NCBI RefSeq assembly: GCF_021130785.1 | Contig: NC_060213.1 | Span: forward strand, 131,950,001 to 132,014,000 | Direction: 5' to 3' | Source: Homalodisca vitripennis | Lineage: Eukaryota; Arthropoda; Insecta; Hemiptera; Cicadellidae | Length of the DNA: 64,000 nucleotides | Shown: one piece after another, positions 10,960 through 24,419 of the stretch | How the letters are laid out: the number at the start of each line of letters is the position of its first letter | Numbering within the stretch: position 1 is the first letter of the stretch | The notes under the pieces: generated by a model | The model's input: only the letters and a program-made list of their open reading frames with translations | What the model was told of the DNA's origin: nothing | Database searches by the model: none | Program-made: the position numbers and the translations under genes

Positions 10960-13900
10960 GAGGATAAATATGTATAAATATTTGCGATAAATATATAAAT
11001 AAAATAGAATTTCAAGCATAATGTTTTAATTCAAACAATAAAAATATAAAGCTAATCCATATTTGTATAGGTTTTAGATTAAAAAAAAGAATGCAATGTA
11101 AAATTCTTTTACTTTTTGTTCCCATTTTTAATGTATGATATAATGTTTAACATTAAGAAAGCATATAAAATGGAGTATTCATCAATAAGAACGGTAAATA
11201 ATACATTGCTTTAGGAATCCAATGGAAAATTGTAGAATTTAAAATCATGTTGTTTCAATTATACATATGTTATTATTCTTTAAATATTACTTTAAGGTAT
11301 TTTTGAAACACCACAGACAATAATCTGTTCTTATGAACCATTAATATTGGCTGCCAAAATTATTTGTTTTCTTTTCTTGTTCTGTTTTGTATAAAACATA
11401 AAACGTATTTACACTTGATATATCCTAAATTTGCACCGTGGTTTTTTGTTTTTGTTTAATGATGGATGATTATTCAAATACTCAATTACGAAAAATTAAA
11501 TATAGATTGAATTCTGTTGTATCAATTATAAAAAAGAAACTAGGCAAAATAAGATTAAAAGTTCGAAAAGACTTAAAGTTTAACATACATCTATTAATAC
11601 TCAATGTCGCTTAAGTAGATATTACTAAAACTATCATAGATAAAGTGGTGAATATTTTTTTTAGATTGTGAAACTTCATATGATTTGGTCAAAGTAACTA
11701 ATTTATAAATTTGACACATGAAACTAAATTTATCAAGACGCTAAAGAACTTCAGCTTACTTATTTAAAGTGTTACCTACATTTAGTTACTTCACCGCTGT
11801 AGAAAAACGTCCTCCATTTAACATTCAGATTTATTAGAAGTGGGTAAGAAAGATCTGTGCGTAAAACGTACCTAAGCTGCAGTAAAATGCAGGGAGAGTT
11901 GCAAGAGACTTTATTTTCCACAGACATAATAAAATTCCTAGTCTCTTCCATAGCAGCTTTTATTGAGACAGAAGTGTAAGACATGTGATTGGTGTCCACC
12001 ATGACCTATTTTGAGACAATACTTTAATTTAATATTGATATATTAGTACCCAAAAATAAAGTCTATAAAATTTCAACCTGAACAATTAATTCAGAAAAGC
12101 AGTAATCTTGTATAAAATTTTAACTAAATCCTACTGATGTAAGAACAAGTTTTACGAAAAATGGCATATAAAAAATCTATAAATATAACATAATCAATAT
12201 ATGCAGGATTTGATTTCGATTTCAATGTAAACCGCCTTATAGTTAATAATTATATGATTAAAAAGGTTATTCTTAGTATAATTATATATATACTAAGAAA
12301 ACGATTATAAATATTTTCATTATAAAATAAATACACCCGTGTCGTCAGTAAACAACTTAAGTTTTATATGAAGTACTTTTTAGTGCAACTACCAAAATAC
12401 TTAACAGTAGTCCAAAACTAGCATTTAAATTTTTTTTCTATTAAAAACACCCCCTTTTCAATGGTGACGTTATTTTTCATACCTTTACTAACAGTGATCA
12501 AATATATGTTTCAGAAGTTCTTCAAATCTTTTCATATTGAAGATTGAAAAAACTGTCCATAATCACAATCAACATTTTCATTTGTTTTAGAAAGTGATGC
12601 TTGAAATAAAGCCAATATTTAGGGATTTTGTGGATTATCGATTTGTTTTAAAATTGTGTACATGGGAACACTGAAAAGCCTAATGAGTCACTCAATAATG
12701 TAATTTGTTGTGTGTTATACCAAAAAGTGTATTTATTATCCTATCTATTATGAAATATTGTTTTTTTGGCACTTGCATATATAATAATCGGCTATTCATC
12801 AGAGTCAACATAATGGAGAAACTTGGAAGCATTTGGTTTGCTGCAGCGAATAATCAGCTGCTGCGGAAAAGTAAAACTGCAGGTGACCTTGAAAAAAACT
12901 AGGAAGGCTAGGTCACGTGATGGGGAAGAAAAGGAAGCACTGATGCCGCACCATATTCATCAAGCTGAGTAAGATATTTTTTAATTGCGATTATCCGAAA
13001 GATATATTTTTTTAACCTTTTATTTAATTTATATCGGTTTTTTTAACAATTGTATCAATGAAATTTTTAACACTGTGTTTAAGACAGTGTATACAGGAGT
13101 TTATCACAGGGATTTTTAGTTATTACACTTTTTGAGCCCATACACCACAACATAAGATTTTGTCTGCTGTTTCATTCAATTCAAAAAGTATTTTATTCTA
13201 AAAAACCGGAATTTTTTTAATTTTAAATCTCTGTGTTAAACAATAATTTAAAGGATGTTTTAATATAATAAATATAAGTGTTTGTTACGTTTAAAAACTT
13301 TTCTAGGATGTTAAGAACATATAGTTAACATTACGAAGAGAAATATTCGGATTTTATTTTAATCCTCGTATTAATGTTTATGACAGCATTGTACCATTTT
13401 TAAGGGTCTTTACCAAAATGGCATAATTAAAAATGAATGGTCAGATCGAGCTTGACAAATTTTAATACTTAACAAAGAAATTCATGGGAGTACTTTACTT
13501 TGATTATTTTAATAGAAAATATTCTAACTATATTTTTATTGCAGTAAAAAAATTCACCCTTTTGTGTGAAGTAAAATAAGATTAATCCATTTACTGCAAC
13601 GGCTCCGTAAGTAGCAAATGTACTGAGGACGTGAAGCACTGTTTATACTAATGTCACGTTAGTTTTCGGGTCGAAATCGTGTTTCGCTTAAGTAATTGAA
13701 TACTTAAATTCCAATGTTACTTACCTAATAATCGTCTCAGAGTGAACTTTTACTTTTGATAAGTAACTTAACCTCTAATTTACCAACTGAAATTTACAAA
13801 TATCTTGAAGCAAACCCAATTAATCAATAAGAACACAATTTAATAATCAATGCGGTTTTACAAAACAGATAAATAGAAATACTTTTTGTCGAAGAAGATT

Positions 13901-15440
13901 ACCTGATGTTTTGACACCATTTGGTTTCTCAATCTATTGTGTCAGCCAGCATTATTCACCACTGGGCTACAGGGTTATATTAAACAAGTTTCAACTTCTA
14001 ATCTATGCAAATATATGGTTAATATAATAGACTTGTAAATCATCTCCATAAAAATCCACCAACTACTATTAACTTAATGTCACCTGTAAGTAATTAGTCT
14101 TCATATAAAACTTACGATAAAAATGTGTAGACCTACACTATTCTTACAACATCAGAGCTGCTATACCTTAGAATATAGATTATACTATTTTGTAATGACG
14201 GATGTCGTGCTTTCTGTTAATAAATTAAAGAAATATTGTTATGTATGTTCTAACATATTAATTTTTTTTTATCGTATAACAATATAATATGTCAATATAA
14301 TATAATATGTCTGATGCTAATAGATGCAGTCAGTCCCTGAAACAATATCTTGAATAATTCTGTGCTAGTTAAAATCGATAAATTACCTATAATACTCTCA
14401 GATTTCATTTGATTCCTTCTACGATATGAGTGTTCAGTTAATTTATTTAGACTCAATAACTGAAGATGGAGACTAAATGGAAAGCTGCGGAGAGAGAGAA
14501 AGAGGGGGGGAGTGGGAGAGAGGGGAGAGGGGGGAGAGCGAGGGAAGAGAGAGTGAGGGAGAGGTAGAGGGGGGGTGGGAGAGAGAGAGGATACCCGGAA
14601 ACAGAAGAAAAGTGTAAAGTTGTTTTTGACAAGATTCGAGAAAGGGAGCAGCCCTAAATTAACCACTTTGTCTCGTTAAGAGAAAATTTATTAAACAAAG
14701 AAGACTCGACTAATCTAGTACCTGTTGGTTAAAACGTGAAGGAGATTAACCTCTTTTCTCTACCTTTATAAACGTAACTATGAAATGAACTTTTATGAAA
14801 ATTTCATGCTATAATCCAAAATAATTCGGAGAAGTTAATTCTGTTAAATGAGTCGTGTTAATCTTACTCGATTGCCTCTAAAACCTAATAATTCATTATA
14901 AATATATATTATAATTATTTTTTGTTCATGATTATCTATATTTTGCCCAAAGTGAGTTCTCAACATTCAAGAAAATTAATTTTTAGTTCTTTATTGCGTT
15001 TTCTTACAACCCACACGCCATCTTTACCTGTTTATTGCACTATTTTGATTTATAGTCTTAAATCCCCAACGATAGAAACACAAGATTTACGTAGTAAAAC
15101 TTCAACTATAACAGACGGGTCCCATAACATTCATGGCACATTGTTTTATATCAATGTCAGTGTCACTTGGTGATACCAATAAAGAAACTTTATGAAGAAA
15201 CCAAAATCACTCCAAAATAACCATTCCAACCCTCTGAATCAATCATGTGTTGGATTTGATCATATATGTTATGAAGTGATGTTTCACTTGTGTTTCTTTT
15301 TCTCAGGCCTGGAATTTCACATTAAAACTCGTTTATGGAGATAAAGGTTTTTCCATTGGCGGACTTAAGATTTAAAGCGGTATAATTTATCCCTGAAGAG
15401 GAGAGTAGATATAAACTTGCGAAAATTCCAAATAATACTT
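10960..15440. other. AT-rich intergenic DNA
   Basis: I see no gene. Notable items are a perfect 11-bp inverted repeat (12,270-12,280 / 12,289-12,299, 8-nt loop) and the purine-rich tract listed separately. Small open frames at 11,772, 12,705 and 14,922 show no domain. Confidence 0.6.
14488..14592 (+). repeat. GA-rich low-complexity tract
   Basis: About 100 bp of almost pure purine on the plus strand (repeated gagag and gggag). On the minus strand it yields an artificial Pro/Ser/Leu-rich open frame. Confidence 0.9.
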
Positions 15441-15443
15441 TAA

Positions 15444-15641
15444 TTTGCATATATCGATGAGGCCGTGTATTCAGAGAGCATTAAAAGAGTTTTCTCTCAC
15501 CAAACAACGGCTCCTCAACGTAGCGAAGTACAGTTAAAGGTCAAGATATTCCCAGATTGGATGGCGGAGGTAAAGTGTTATTACGAAGAGAAGCACCTGC
15601 GACTGGCTGTTAACCCCTCCATCACTACTTCAAATCTGTGA
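15444..15641 (+). CDS. Coding-like open block without ATG, unrecognised
   Basis: 65 codons are open between a TAA at 15,441 and a TGA at 15,639. The composition is more protein-like than its surroundings, for example IFPDWMAEVKCYYEEKHLRL. A good donor-like sequence, GAG|GTAAAG, begins at 15,570 inside the frame and another, GTGAGA, begins at 15,637, so the true exon could end at either. No convincing polypyrimidine acceptor precedes it, and there is no N-terminal methionine. I do not recognise a family. It could be an internal exon, a decayed transposon frame or chance. Confidence 0.25.
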   Translation, partial: FAYIDEAVYSESIKRVFSHQTTAPQRSEVQLKVKIFPDWMAEVKCYYEEKHLRLAVNPSITTSNL

Positions 15642-16569
15642 GACCCTGATTACATAAATACTATTAAACGATCCTGACACTAATTAGATAGTTCCTAATT
15701 GTTAAAATACTCTTGTAGACAATTTACTATGTTGAGTTAACAGAGTTTTTTAAAATTGTAATCGTTAAAGTTATGATTAAAAACTTCGTACTATATTTAT
15801 CTGATTAATTACATCAACCTTCGTACTTATACTGGAACGCTTTTTTTACTAAAAACTGCAAACCTTAAAAAAATGGTCCAGAAAGTAATTTTTATTAGAC
15901 CATAAGGCACTGATCATTTTTGGTAGAAATACGTGTTTTAAATTAATTAATTGTTGTAATTAGTTTATAATAGTTTAAATATGTAAAATTTAGTACAAAA
16001 TTTTCTCGAATTCCGTTTGCCGCCAAATTTGACGACAATTACCGAAATATGACCCAAAATTGTCTTATAAATATATATCTATAACCTCACTCACCATTTA
16101 CATTAGAAGATTATATTTAAATGCTGGTACTCTAGAATAGAAGTTGGCTTTGTAGAACTTTGTAACTGTATTAAAAAAAGAGTGCTAAAAAATGTCTACT
16201 ATTTTCTGCGTGCTAACCTAAAACCTTTTAGTTTCATAAAATCTAATGATGCTTTCCTTAAAGATCAGAACGCTTAAAAAACAAATTATTAAATACGGTA
16301 TTTAAATTAATGAATAATGCTTAGCAGATGATTCTCCATTGGAAGCTAATTTTACTTGTAACCCGATTGTGTGTTTTAGTGAACCACACATTGAGGTTTA
16401 TTTCCCAATTAAACCTGCAATTGAAAAATGAATTCTAACCCTAAAAACACAATATTTCAACCAAAATTTACTAATAATTTATTTCACACAACAACTTTTT
16501 TCTCAGCCTAAAAACCTCCTAATATGAGATTCCCTTCAGTCACCATTTAGATAGAGAACATATTTGTAA

Positions 16570-16690
16570 CTGCCACCACTACACCATGCACACACTGTGC
16601 TTCCCGCCAGGTGGTCGACCTGGAGCTAGTTGGAGGAGGAGAGCTAGATTACTAACCACAGGTGTTTCATTCAATACGGTCAACCACCAC
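16570..16690 (+). other. GC-richer patch with short hairpin
   Basis: A 120-bp island is GC-richer than its flanks and contains the inverted repeat CCAGGT/ACCTGG with a 5-nt spacer near 16,607-16,623. Two plus-strand frames are open over it (one ends VVDLELVGGGELDY then stop). No family is recognised. Confidence 0.3.
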
Positions 16691-16699
16691 AATCTAAGA

Positions 16700-17940
16700 A
16701 TATAATTCTTGGTAATGACTTTGCATTTAATTTTGAGTTATCATTTCATATACTATTCATACTTATTATTTTGGTTAATACAACTTGCCAAATTTTACCA
16801 CACTTAACTTTTAAACTTTATTCGTTTTAAAAATGATTTAAAATTTTCTTTTCAATGTTTTGTAATATTTGATACGTGCTGTAGTTTTCTTATAACTATC
16901 TCTTATATGTATTTTCTATATAATATTGTAATATAGTTAATACTTAAACAGCATACATTATCTATCTAAAAAATGATATATACGTTCTAAGTCGTCTTGG
17001 CTCAACAGTACGTTACAACACTGCAACTGGTAGTTTTGTAATACAACTATACTGACCAAACCGTCATGGACGAATGCATTATGTTTCACGTTTCTAATTT
17101 TATACAAATTGCCCTTTTTGATTGTTGAAGTAAATAATTTGGTCTACCTGAAGGATCAATTTTAGATCACGTGGTAAAAATTTGAGAGCTAAATCCTTAC
17201 TCTACTGACAAAATAAATCTATTAGAGACAATATCCTGGTTGTTCAACGTTTTTTGTGAACTTAATTAAAAAAATAAACTCATATTTAAACTAAAATTGC
17301 ATTTACGTACACAACAACAGCCATATTAAAAGTTTGGTTTTCAAAAATTGGTAAATCAACTGTAACGTGTTTATTTTGTAAACTTAAGGAAAAAGAGCAA
17401 ATATATTCCACTGTCCTTTCCTATGTTGCAACCAACGTAACGACACTACATTTTTCCCCTGAACTACTTCCTTAAGACCAATTGGACAGAATCATTTTTT
17501 AAGAGGAGATCAGTTTCCAATATGGAGAAAAGAGAACGTAAATTAAAGCTTTGATAGTGTATACATTTGGACAAATATTAGTTTTAAGCTTCATATTTCT
17601 TGCTATTTTACACTATATTCGGAAAATTCATTGTATAGGCTCAGGATGCATTATTCAAAATAACAAATAAAATGGAAAGTAACATATCTGGCTCAAGTAG
17701 TTGATAAGTCAAGGGGAGTTTTATCCATAGTTTTAATAAGCAATCAAGGCCAGGGCCGGATTCCACTTGATTTCATTTCGTAACGATTAAAGTCTAAGAC
17801 TTTCTGACCTTGATGGTTTTGTCATGCTTTAAAAAAAAACTATAACTCTTAAGAAGAACCGTATTCTAATGCTGGAATTCTCCCAAATATTCATCCACTC
17901 AAATAATTCATACGATTTTCCTTTCGTGACCCCCAGGAGT
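16700..17940. other. AT-rich intergenic DNA
   Basis: I see nothing supportable in this stretch. Confidence 0.6.
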
Positions 17941-17949
17941 GTGGTTTAC

Positions 17950-18300
17950 TCTACAGTTCTCTTATACATTATTCATGTTACCTCTTTACCTAAAACATGA
18001 TTCAGTTATCTACCTGTAAAGTATAATATGGTTTGTTCGCAGGTGCTATCTTTTATTACAAGCAGTAAAATATGTTTTTAAATATTTAAAGCGATCGATT
18101 TTGAAAGAGGTGAAGTAAGTGAATGCCACGTCGGTGCTTTATTTAGATGAATGGCTTTGAAATCGAACCCTTTTTATGACTGAAACTTATCTTCTTTCCA
18201 CCCTTCCCGCTTTCACCCGGCATCATTACGCCTTATCAGTTTGCGTTTACTGCTTCCGCCTACAGTTTTGTGGCGCTCTTAACAATTAAAGTCACCTACT
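17950..18300 (+). repeat. Dispersed repeat, copy A (~350 bp)
   Basis: Aligns by eye, with many substitutions and small gaps, to 25,915-26,270 in the same orientation. Shared landmarks in order are ttatacattattcat, gaagtaagt, gaaacttatc, ccttatcag, ctcccgcc-like and ctcttaa. It has no coding capacity and no recognised family. Confidence 0.6.
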
Positions 18301-20810
18301 ACAATTAAAGGTAATTTCCTTTGAGCTTCGATTCCTGGAGTTTGGACTCAGTTCGTATGAAGGGAGCCAAAGGCAAACAGACAAGAACAGGCTCAAAATA
18401 AACTCCTTATAACATATCTACATAAGAAACACCAAGACCACTTAAATCTATATTACTCTATATTTTGTTAGTCTGAGTGCCTGATGACTCTATTGTATTT
18501 TTATCTCACTAAGTCTATGACAGCTTCAGATTCCAGACGCAATTTCAGATCCAAGACACTAAGAGGAAGGTGAATTTGTAGCTCAGAACTCACAACCGCA
18601 GTATATTTATTTTATTTTTAAATATTTAACTGAACAACAAGGATCAAAAGACGTTCACGTTTGTTGAAGTTAAAGAGACACGAAACTGTAAATTTATAAA
18701 AATCACTTCAATCATATAGAATTATGTAATCTGTGATCAACCGAAATAAACGAAACCTTGAGTCAACTTAGCGTTCGTAAACTATCTCAAAAGTGGTTGC
18801 TTGAATTTCCTATTTGGTTAAAAAATAAAATGGAATTTAAAAGTGGAATGTGCTATAAAAAACTAGTACAATTCTGGCTTTTAATACAAACTGTTCATGT
18901 TTTAAAGAACTCTAACAAAAAAGCCTGAACTACGGCTGATTACAGTTGACTCAGCAACTGAGGAACTGCTGATGTGGTCTTCCATAACTCAGTTACATGT
19001 TGCTGAGTGCTACAAGCCTAGAACCTACCAGCAAGTGTTTATTTTCAGCATTTAATTATTCTGTCCAGAGATATACTGGTCAATACAAATCTTTTGATTA
19101 TATGAGTAAGTAAAAGTATAGAAATCGAAACACTGAAAACTATAAGAAGCACCCGAATAAATATTTTCTCTTATTCACGAAAATTACATTGTTTACAACA
19201 AAACAGATAAAAACTTGACGAATACACACATTAATACATAAATAATCATTAGTTAAAGAAAATTAAAGTATAATATTCCTTAGTACCACTAAGCGACTAT
19301 TCATTTAATCAAAAATACATTTACAACTTTCAAATAAAATACAGAACATTTAAAACACAATTTAAGATGACTTCACAAGTAAGGATGAGAATTCTACTCA
19401 GATTTACGACCTCAATATTTTGAGCCTATTATTAAAATTAATGATGAGGTTGCTGAAATTGGACATGCTCAGGCATCATTAAAAACAAGAAAAACATAAA
19501 AGTACTAAAAATAATGATATCAATACTCTTATCACTCAATCTCAATATTTTATTCGTATTATATTAACATATGTGAAATTGAATACAAATACACAAACAT
19601 GGACTGTTGTCATAATAGTACAAGAAAATACTATTTTTATGCTTGAAATTTTCAAAAGGCTTTCAAGATTTTCTAATGTCAGTAACAATTCATAAGCTAA
19701 GCAATCTGATGATACTTAGGTGCCGGTATGAATATTATATTCATCATAATTTATGATTATCATCCGTTATTATTTATTATAAAAACCGTAAGTGCATAGT
19801 CTGTATCACTTAGACACCATTTGATTTAAGGTTCCCCATTTAGTCTTCTAAATTATCGTAGCCAAAATTCTGTTTCAATCCAGCTTAATTCTAATTAAAC
19901 CATCTTAAGTGGTTTTTTTCGTTTTTGATTCTTTCAATTAACGAGGCTATTTTTTTATTAGAGGTTCACAAATGCATTAATATATTTTGCCTAAAAATTA
20001 CACAACAAACTAATTTTTTTACAGTAATTCAATACAATTAATTATTTATGGAATAAACAAGTTGAAATTTATATGAGATAGATAAATAAAAATGTCCAAA
20101 AGATATTTGCTGGTGCATTCACTTTATTTCTTACATGGACTATAGAATTGGACACACATGCAACTGAATTGTTCTTTTTCAGACAAGTGATTGTAGATAA
20201 ATGAATAGCACTGCAACGAAAATAATAATTTGCTTACAATACGTATTCAAGGATAGTTTAATGAAAAGTATTTTAGTTAATAGTTAGTGGCATTATTTTT
20301 TAGCTCAGATAAACAAGATTTTGTTAAAATTTCAAAAATTCTGACAAAAAATCAAAATATTTTTAATAGAATAGAATAAATCTACAAACTAAATATTGGT
20401 ATTGAAAATAAACGCATTCATTGGAGGGGGGGGGGGAGGGGTGGAATTCTTGAAATTAAATCAGGTTTAGTTCATGAGTGTACTGAATAAGTTGTTATAG
20501 TAAAACACTTGTTATATTTAGGCTTTTTAAATCTAAATTGTATGGTACTAAGAAATGAAGAGCTTCGCTAAAACACGATAGTTAGTTTCTTTACTTAGTA
20601 AAGAAAATAGTGAAGCATTTATTACAAATCTGTTTATTTAAATTAAAATTATCTAAAAGAATATGTATAATTGCTACCATACCAATATTGATTAATAAAA
20701 AAAACACAACTTTAATTACAATATAACTTGTAATCTTTTAATTTATATTATGTGCAATTTAGGAGCTTATACCGTTTTTAAAATATATTAAATTTCTTAA
20801 ATGCACTGAC
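18301..20810. other. AT-rich intergenic DNA with a G-run
   Basis: No gene is recognised. A guanine-rich run (ggagggggggggggaggggtgg type) lies at about 20,424-20,443. Confidence 0.6.
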
Positions 20811-21020
20811 ATGGTATTTAAAATGCAGTTACCTTTCAGCTGTTTTGTAGTCCTTTGTAGCCAATTTATACAGCGGAGCTCAATTACGGGGTATGTTACA
20901 ATGAGGGATGGAGTGCCGCAAGGGTCGCATGTTGTTCCGCAGTTGTTTCTCTCAGTTGGTATTCACGGCTACAATTGTTTATGTAGATCACTCGGTATTT
21001 ACTGTTCTCTTGTGACTTAA
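20811..21020 (+). pseudogene. LINE reverse-transcriptase fragment
   Basis: An open frame of 69 codons contains GVPQGSHVVPQLF (20,910-20,948). It matches the conserved non-LTR reverse-transcriptase block usually seen as SGVPQGSHLGPLLF, and the preceding SSITGYVTMRD fits the usual short strand before it. Outside about 40 codons the similarity fades, and the catalytic YADD box that should follow is absent, so this is a short relic of a Jockey/CR1-like LINE. A different part of a LINE reverse transcriptase is found antisense at 45.4-46.1 kb. Confidence 0.7.
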
Positions 21021-23950
21021 GATATTCACATTAAAGTAACTAGTGTGCGTCCCGTTTATTATTTATTTCATCCGTTATTTCATTTAACTGAAATTCATTT
21101 CTAACTTACTAATAGGTTTTTTTTTAATTTAAACAACATATTCAATTATTTAAAATGGTATATTATAGGATGCAACATTTGAATTTAAAAATTTTTTCCA
21201 CTAATTTTTGTTAACGAGCGATTAGGTATCTGTTTAGTAATAAGAGATTTTAAATTTTACATGGTTACAGTGAATAATTTACTTTTAAAATTCTAAAGTA
21301 TTACGTAAAGGTTTAATTACTGTATTGCTAACTCCTCATAAAAACTAACCCTTACAAGTATGCCTATAATGTAGTTTCTGTACATGGCCATTAGTTTCTA
21401 AACTGAGAGGTTTATAAACTTATTGAATACCTCCCTTATATACAGGAAAATTGTGTTAGACCTTACATTGAAAATGTAATAATAAACTGATTATAGATTT
21501 TCAGATTTACTTGATTGCTTTGGGGAAACAAATGAATAAAAATACAGAAAATAAAATGTGGAATATTAACTTATCCATAATATTCAACTTACTACAATCT
21601 GTCCTCGTATAGATTTTCAAATGTGGTTACGTAGGCCGATTGAATCTCGATCGTGAATTTATAAATGCGTTAAATTAATTTATAAAATTCGTTATAAATG
21701 CATGTATAAAATTCTCACTAAAACTTATTTTTATCGTAACTTATAAAACTTAGTTACTAATATTTAATGATCGAATCTCCTTAATTTAACTGATGTGTTA
21801 TTTGATTTAATTTGCTAGCTTGATCTTAAGTCAACAAGACAAAATTAGTAGTTTTATTTGTCAAATACTATTTTTTCAAGACTATTTTATTCAAACTTAC
21901 TACTGTGTTTAACGCTGTCATGTTAACACACGTAAACACTGTTAGGCTACTTTGTGTGGCACATATTTTAGAATAATATAATATTGGAAAATATTTTGAA
22001 TAACAAAGAATAGTTAGGTGCCAAGAAACGATCGTTGTTTTTGCATAATTGCATTTATATGATAAACATTTTTTGAATGAAAAATTCTTTATTCTCTCAA
22101 ATGGATAGATTAATCTTACATTTTAAGAGTCGGGAGCCAATGCACATTGTATATGCGCATATCATTTCTCTTTGAATAATAAAGAAATTTTATTTCAGAA
22201 AGAAATTTATTTTCAACCAGGCTAGTTTCGGTGGAAGTCGTAATGAGAGGGATACCAAAGGGTTGAATTTATTAAAAAATAATTTGTTGTCAGATCATAT
22301 TTTTATTAGTCTGTTATACTACTTAAAAAAATCGTAATACACAAATAATTGTTAAATCAGAGCCAACTAACCATACACAGCTAGACCATTTATCAAACGG
22401 GTTAATTTCAATCTGTTTTTTTGAGTTGTCTGACGGCAATTCAACTACTATTCATATACGAAAACAATCTAAGTATATCAAACTAAAAATAAGTATGACC
22501 TGATAAAAAGTTAGTATATGATATTTAACGTTTGATATTTTAACCCTTTCGATAGCATACCACTTCAACAAAACTATTGCCTTTGATTATCATTTCTTTC
22601 TTATAGAAAATTCTTCTATCAATTAAAAGAAAACAAGGTGGTGTGCTTATAACATGCGAATTCACTGCTGTATCCTAGAATATTAAGACATTATTTCACA
22701 ACAATCCGTTCTGGTATTATATTAAGTATTCCAGGAAATTTGTTTGGGAACTACAGGTGAACTAATCTGTGAATAACAAACGGTATGAGAGATAGAGCTG
22801 CAGAATAGAATATGTAGAATAATACATTCCGCTTTACTGCGAATACTTTTTATTACGTTTTTAACGTTTCAGTATAAAACTTTTGTATTCGTGTTCATAT
22901 TAAATTGCCACAATATCTTCTATGTTGCTTTGATAAAATATTTCGTTTCCTAATATAAAATACTAATGGATAGATTTAAAATATAGTTCAATTGGTAATT
23001 AAAATATAGTTTAATTAGACTAATTTTCTACTAAGAACGCGATTGAAATTCGAAGAGAAGAGTTACTAAAATTTTACCACTCAAAAATAACACATAAGAT
23101 TACCGCAATAACATATAAAACTACCACAATAACTTTTTCCAGCAAGGGAAGGGTAGGTGAATTAGGATATCCTTACATGTAACCTAGCTATTGTGGGAAG
23201 GGTTGAATCAATACAAATGTTGAGTTTAACTTTAGTTCACCTTCCTCCTAATACAATGTCTGAAGTCTGACTTTAGAGACTTGATTCTGAGAATATGGCT
23301 GGAGGTCATGTTTGTCTGAAAAGATAAAAAAGTCAGCGACGAAGATGCTTATAATGGACTTTTTACATAGTTTCGACATCAGGGACATGCGTACTACAAA
23401 ATATAGAGTATTCTCATTGTCTCCATAGGTAAAAAAGTGAATCTGTGACGTCTGTGAAAAATTTAAAATTACTCTAAGTAAGTATTTACGTGTAGTATTT
23501 AATTCATCTAAGATTACTTTTAAAGCGAATTCGTTATCTTATCCAATTTTTGCATAACATATCATTAAAACAACTAAATATATGGTGGACCTACCTGTAA
23601 ATGGTGGTTACCCCCACGCAATAAGTCCGGGGTATAATAAATATGTCAGATGTTTTCCGTCTTTTTAACTTTTTATGAACTTCTAGGGAAGCCAACCCAA
23701 TGTCCCATTAACATCAACTTGTGTGTAAGCATATACATGCGTATGCCCGTCACTCGATTCTTTTGATCCTTTATTGATCATACTTTGAATAGACTTTTTA
23801 TGACATGTCCTGATATGTTACGTGAGAAAAGAGTATAAAAATGCTAAATGACTTAAAACCTATAGATAACGCACACAGATATACACAGGAGTATGTAGTC
23901 GCTTAGGTAGAAGTTATATTTAGTCTCAGAGGCACTGACCGACTGCAGAC
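21021..23950. other. AT-rich intergenic DNA
   Basis: I see no coding, RNA or transposon signature that I can support in this stretch. Confidence 0.6.
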
Positions 23951-23966
23951 AAGCGGTGACAAAGAG

Positions 23967-23993
23967 TTCCGGTAGTAACAGGGTTACTTCCGG
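23967..23993 (+). promoter_or_regulatory. Paired ETS-type TTCCGG sites
   Basis: TTCCGG at 23,967-23,972 and ACTTCCGG at 23,986-23,993 flank a small palindrome, GTAAC-AGG-GTTAC. Such sites are common near TATA-less promoters. They lie about 180 bp upstream of the coding-like block at 24,172. Confidence 0.3.
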
Positions 23994-24171
23994 TCCACAT
24001 TGTCAATGCTGAACTTTTAGTTTAGTGGCCCAACTCACTTAATTCAGTTTATCCCTCTCGATTTGGGTTCAATTTGTTCTGTAATTGATTTATGTGATGG
24101 TTTATGTGAACATAATAGCCTAATATAAGAGATGTCAGGGGAGAATTGTGCCTCAGTTCCAGAGTGAGAAC

Positions 24172-24306
24172 ATGTCACGGCTCTTCGAACTTACGGACAA
24201 ACTCCCGATAAATCAGTTAACAACTGATGCGACGCTGCTGGCGCTGCGGCAGCCTCATCAGACGATATTGTGTCATCGAGTTAAACTGTGCTGTGGAACT
24301 AACTGA
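24172..24306 (+). CDS. Possible N-terminal coding exon, unrecognised
   Basis: 44 codons start with ATG in a good context (A at -3: gagaacATG). They read MSRLFELTDKLPINQLTTDA... with GC-ending codons (CTG CTG GCG CTG CGG CAG) that differ from the AT-rich surroundings. The upstream 170 bp holds two small upstream ORFs and the paired ETS-like sites. The frame stops at 24,304, so either this is a tiny ORF or a donor lies before the stop; no strong donor is evident. No family is recognised. An overlapping plus-strand frame (24,227-24,412) is also open. Confidence 0.25.
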   Translation: MSRLFELTDKLPINQLTTDATLLALRQPHQTILCHRVKLCCGTN

Positions 24307-24419
24307 AACGTGTGATATTAGTGGTAATTCTTTACATCACCCTTACAGTATACATTTTGAAAATTACTTCACCTACTGGTATACTTTACATGTACAATAT
24401 ATCCAAGAATAAAATACGA

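Noticed and set aside
14292..14666. 124-codon minus-strand open frame rich in Pro, Ser and Leu
   Set aside because: It is the antisense translation of the purine-rich low-complexity tract at 14,488-14,592; the absence of stops is a composition effect.
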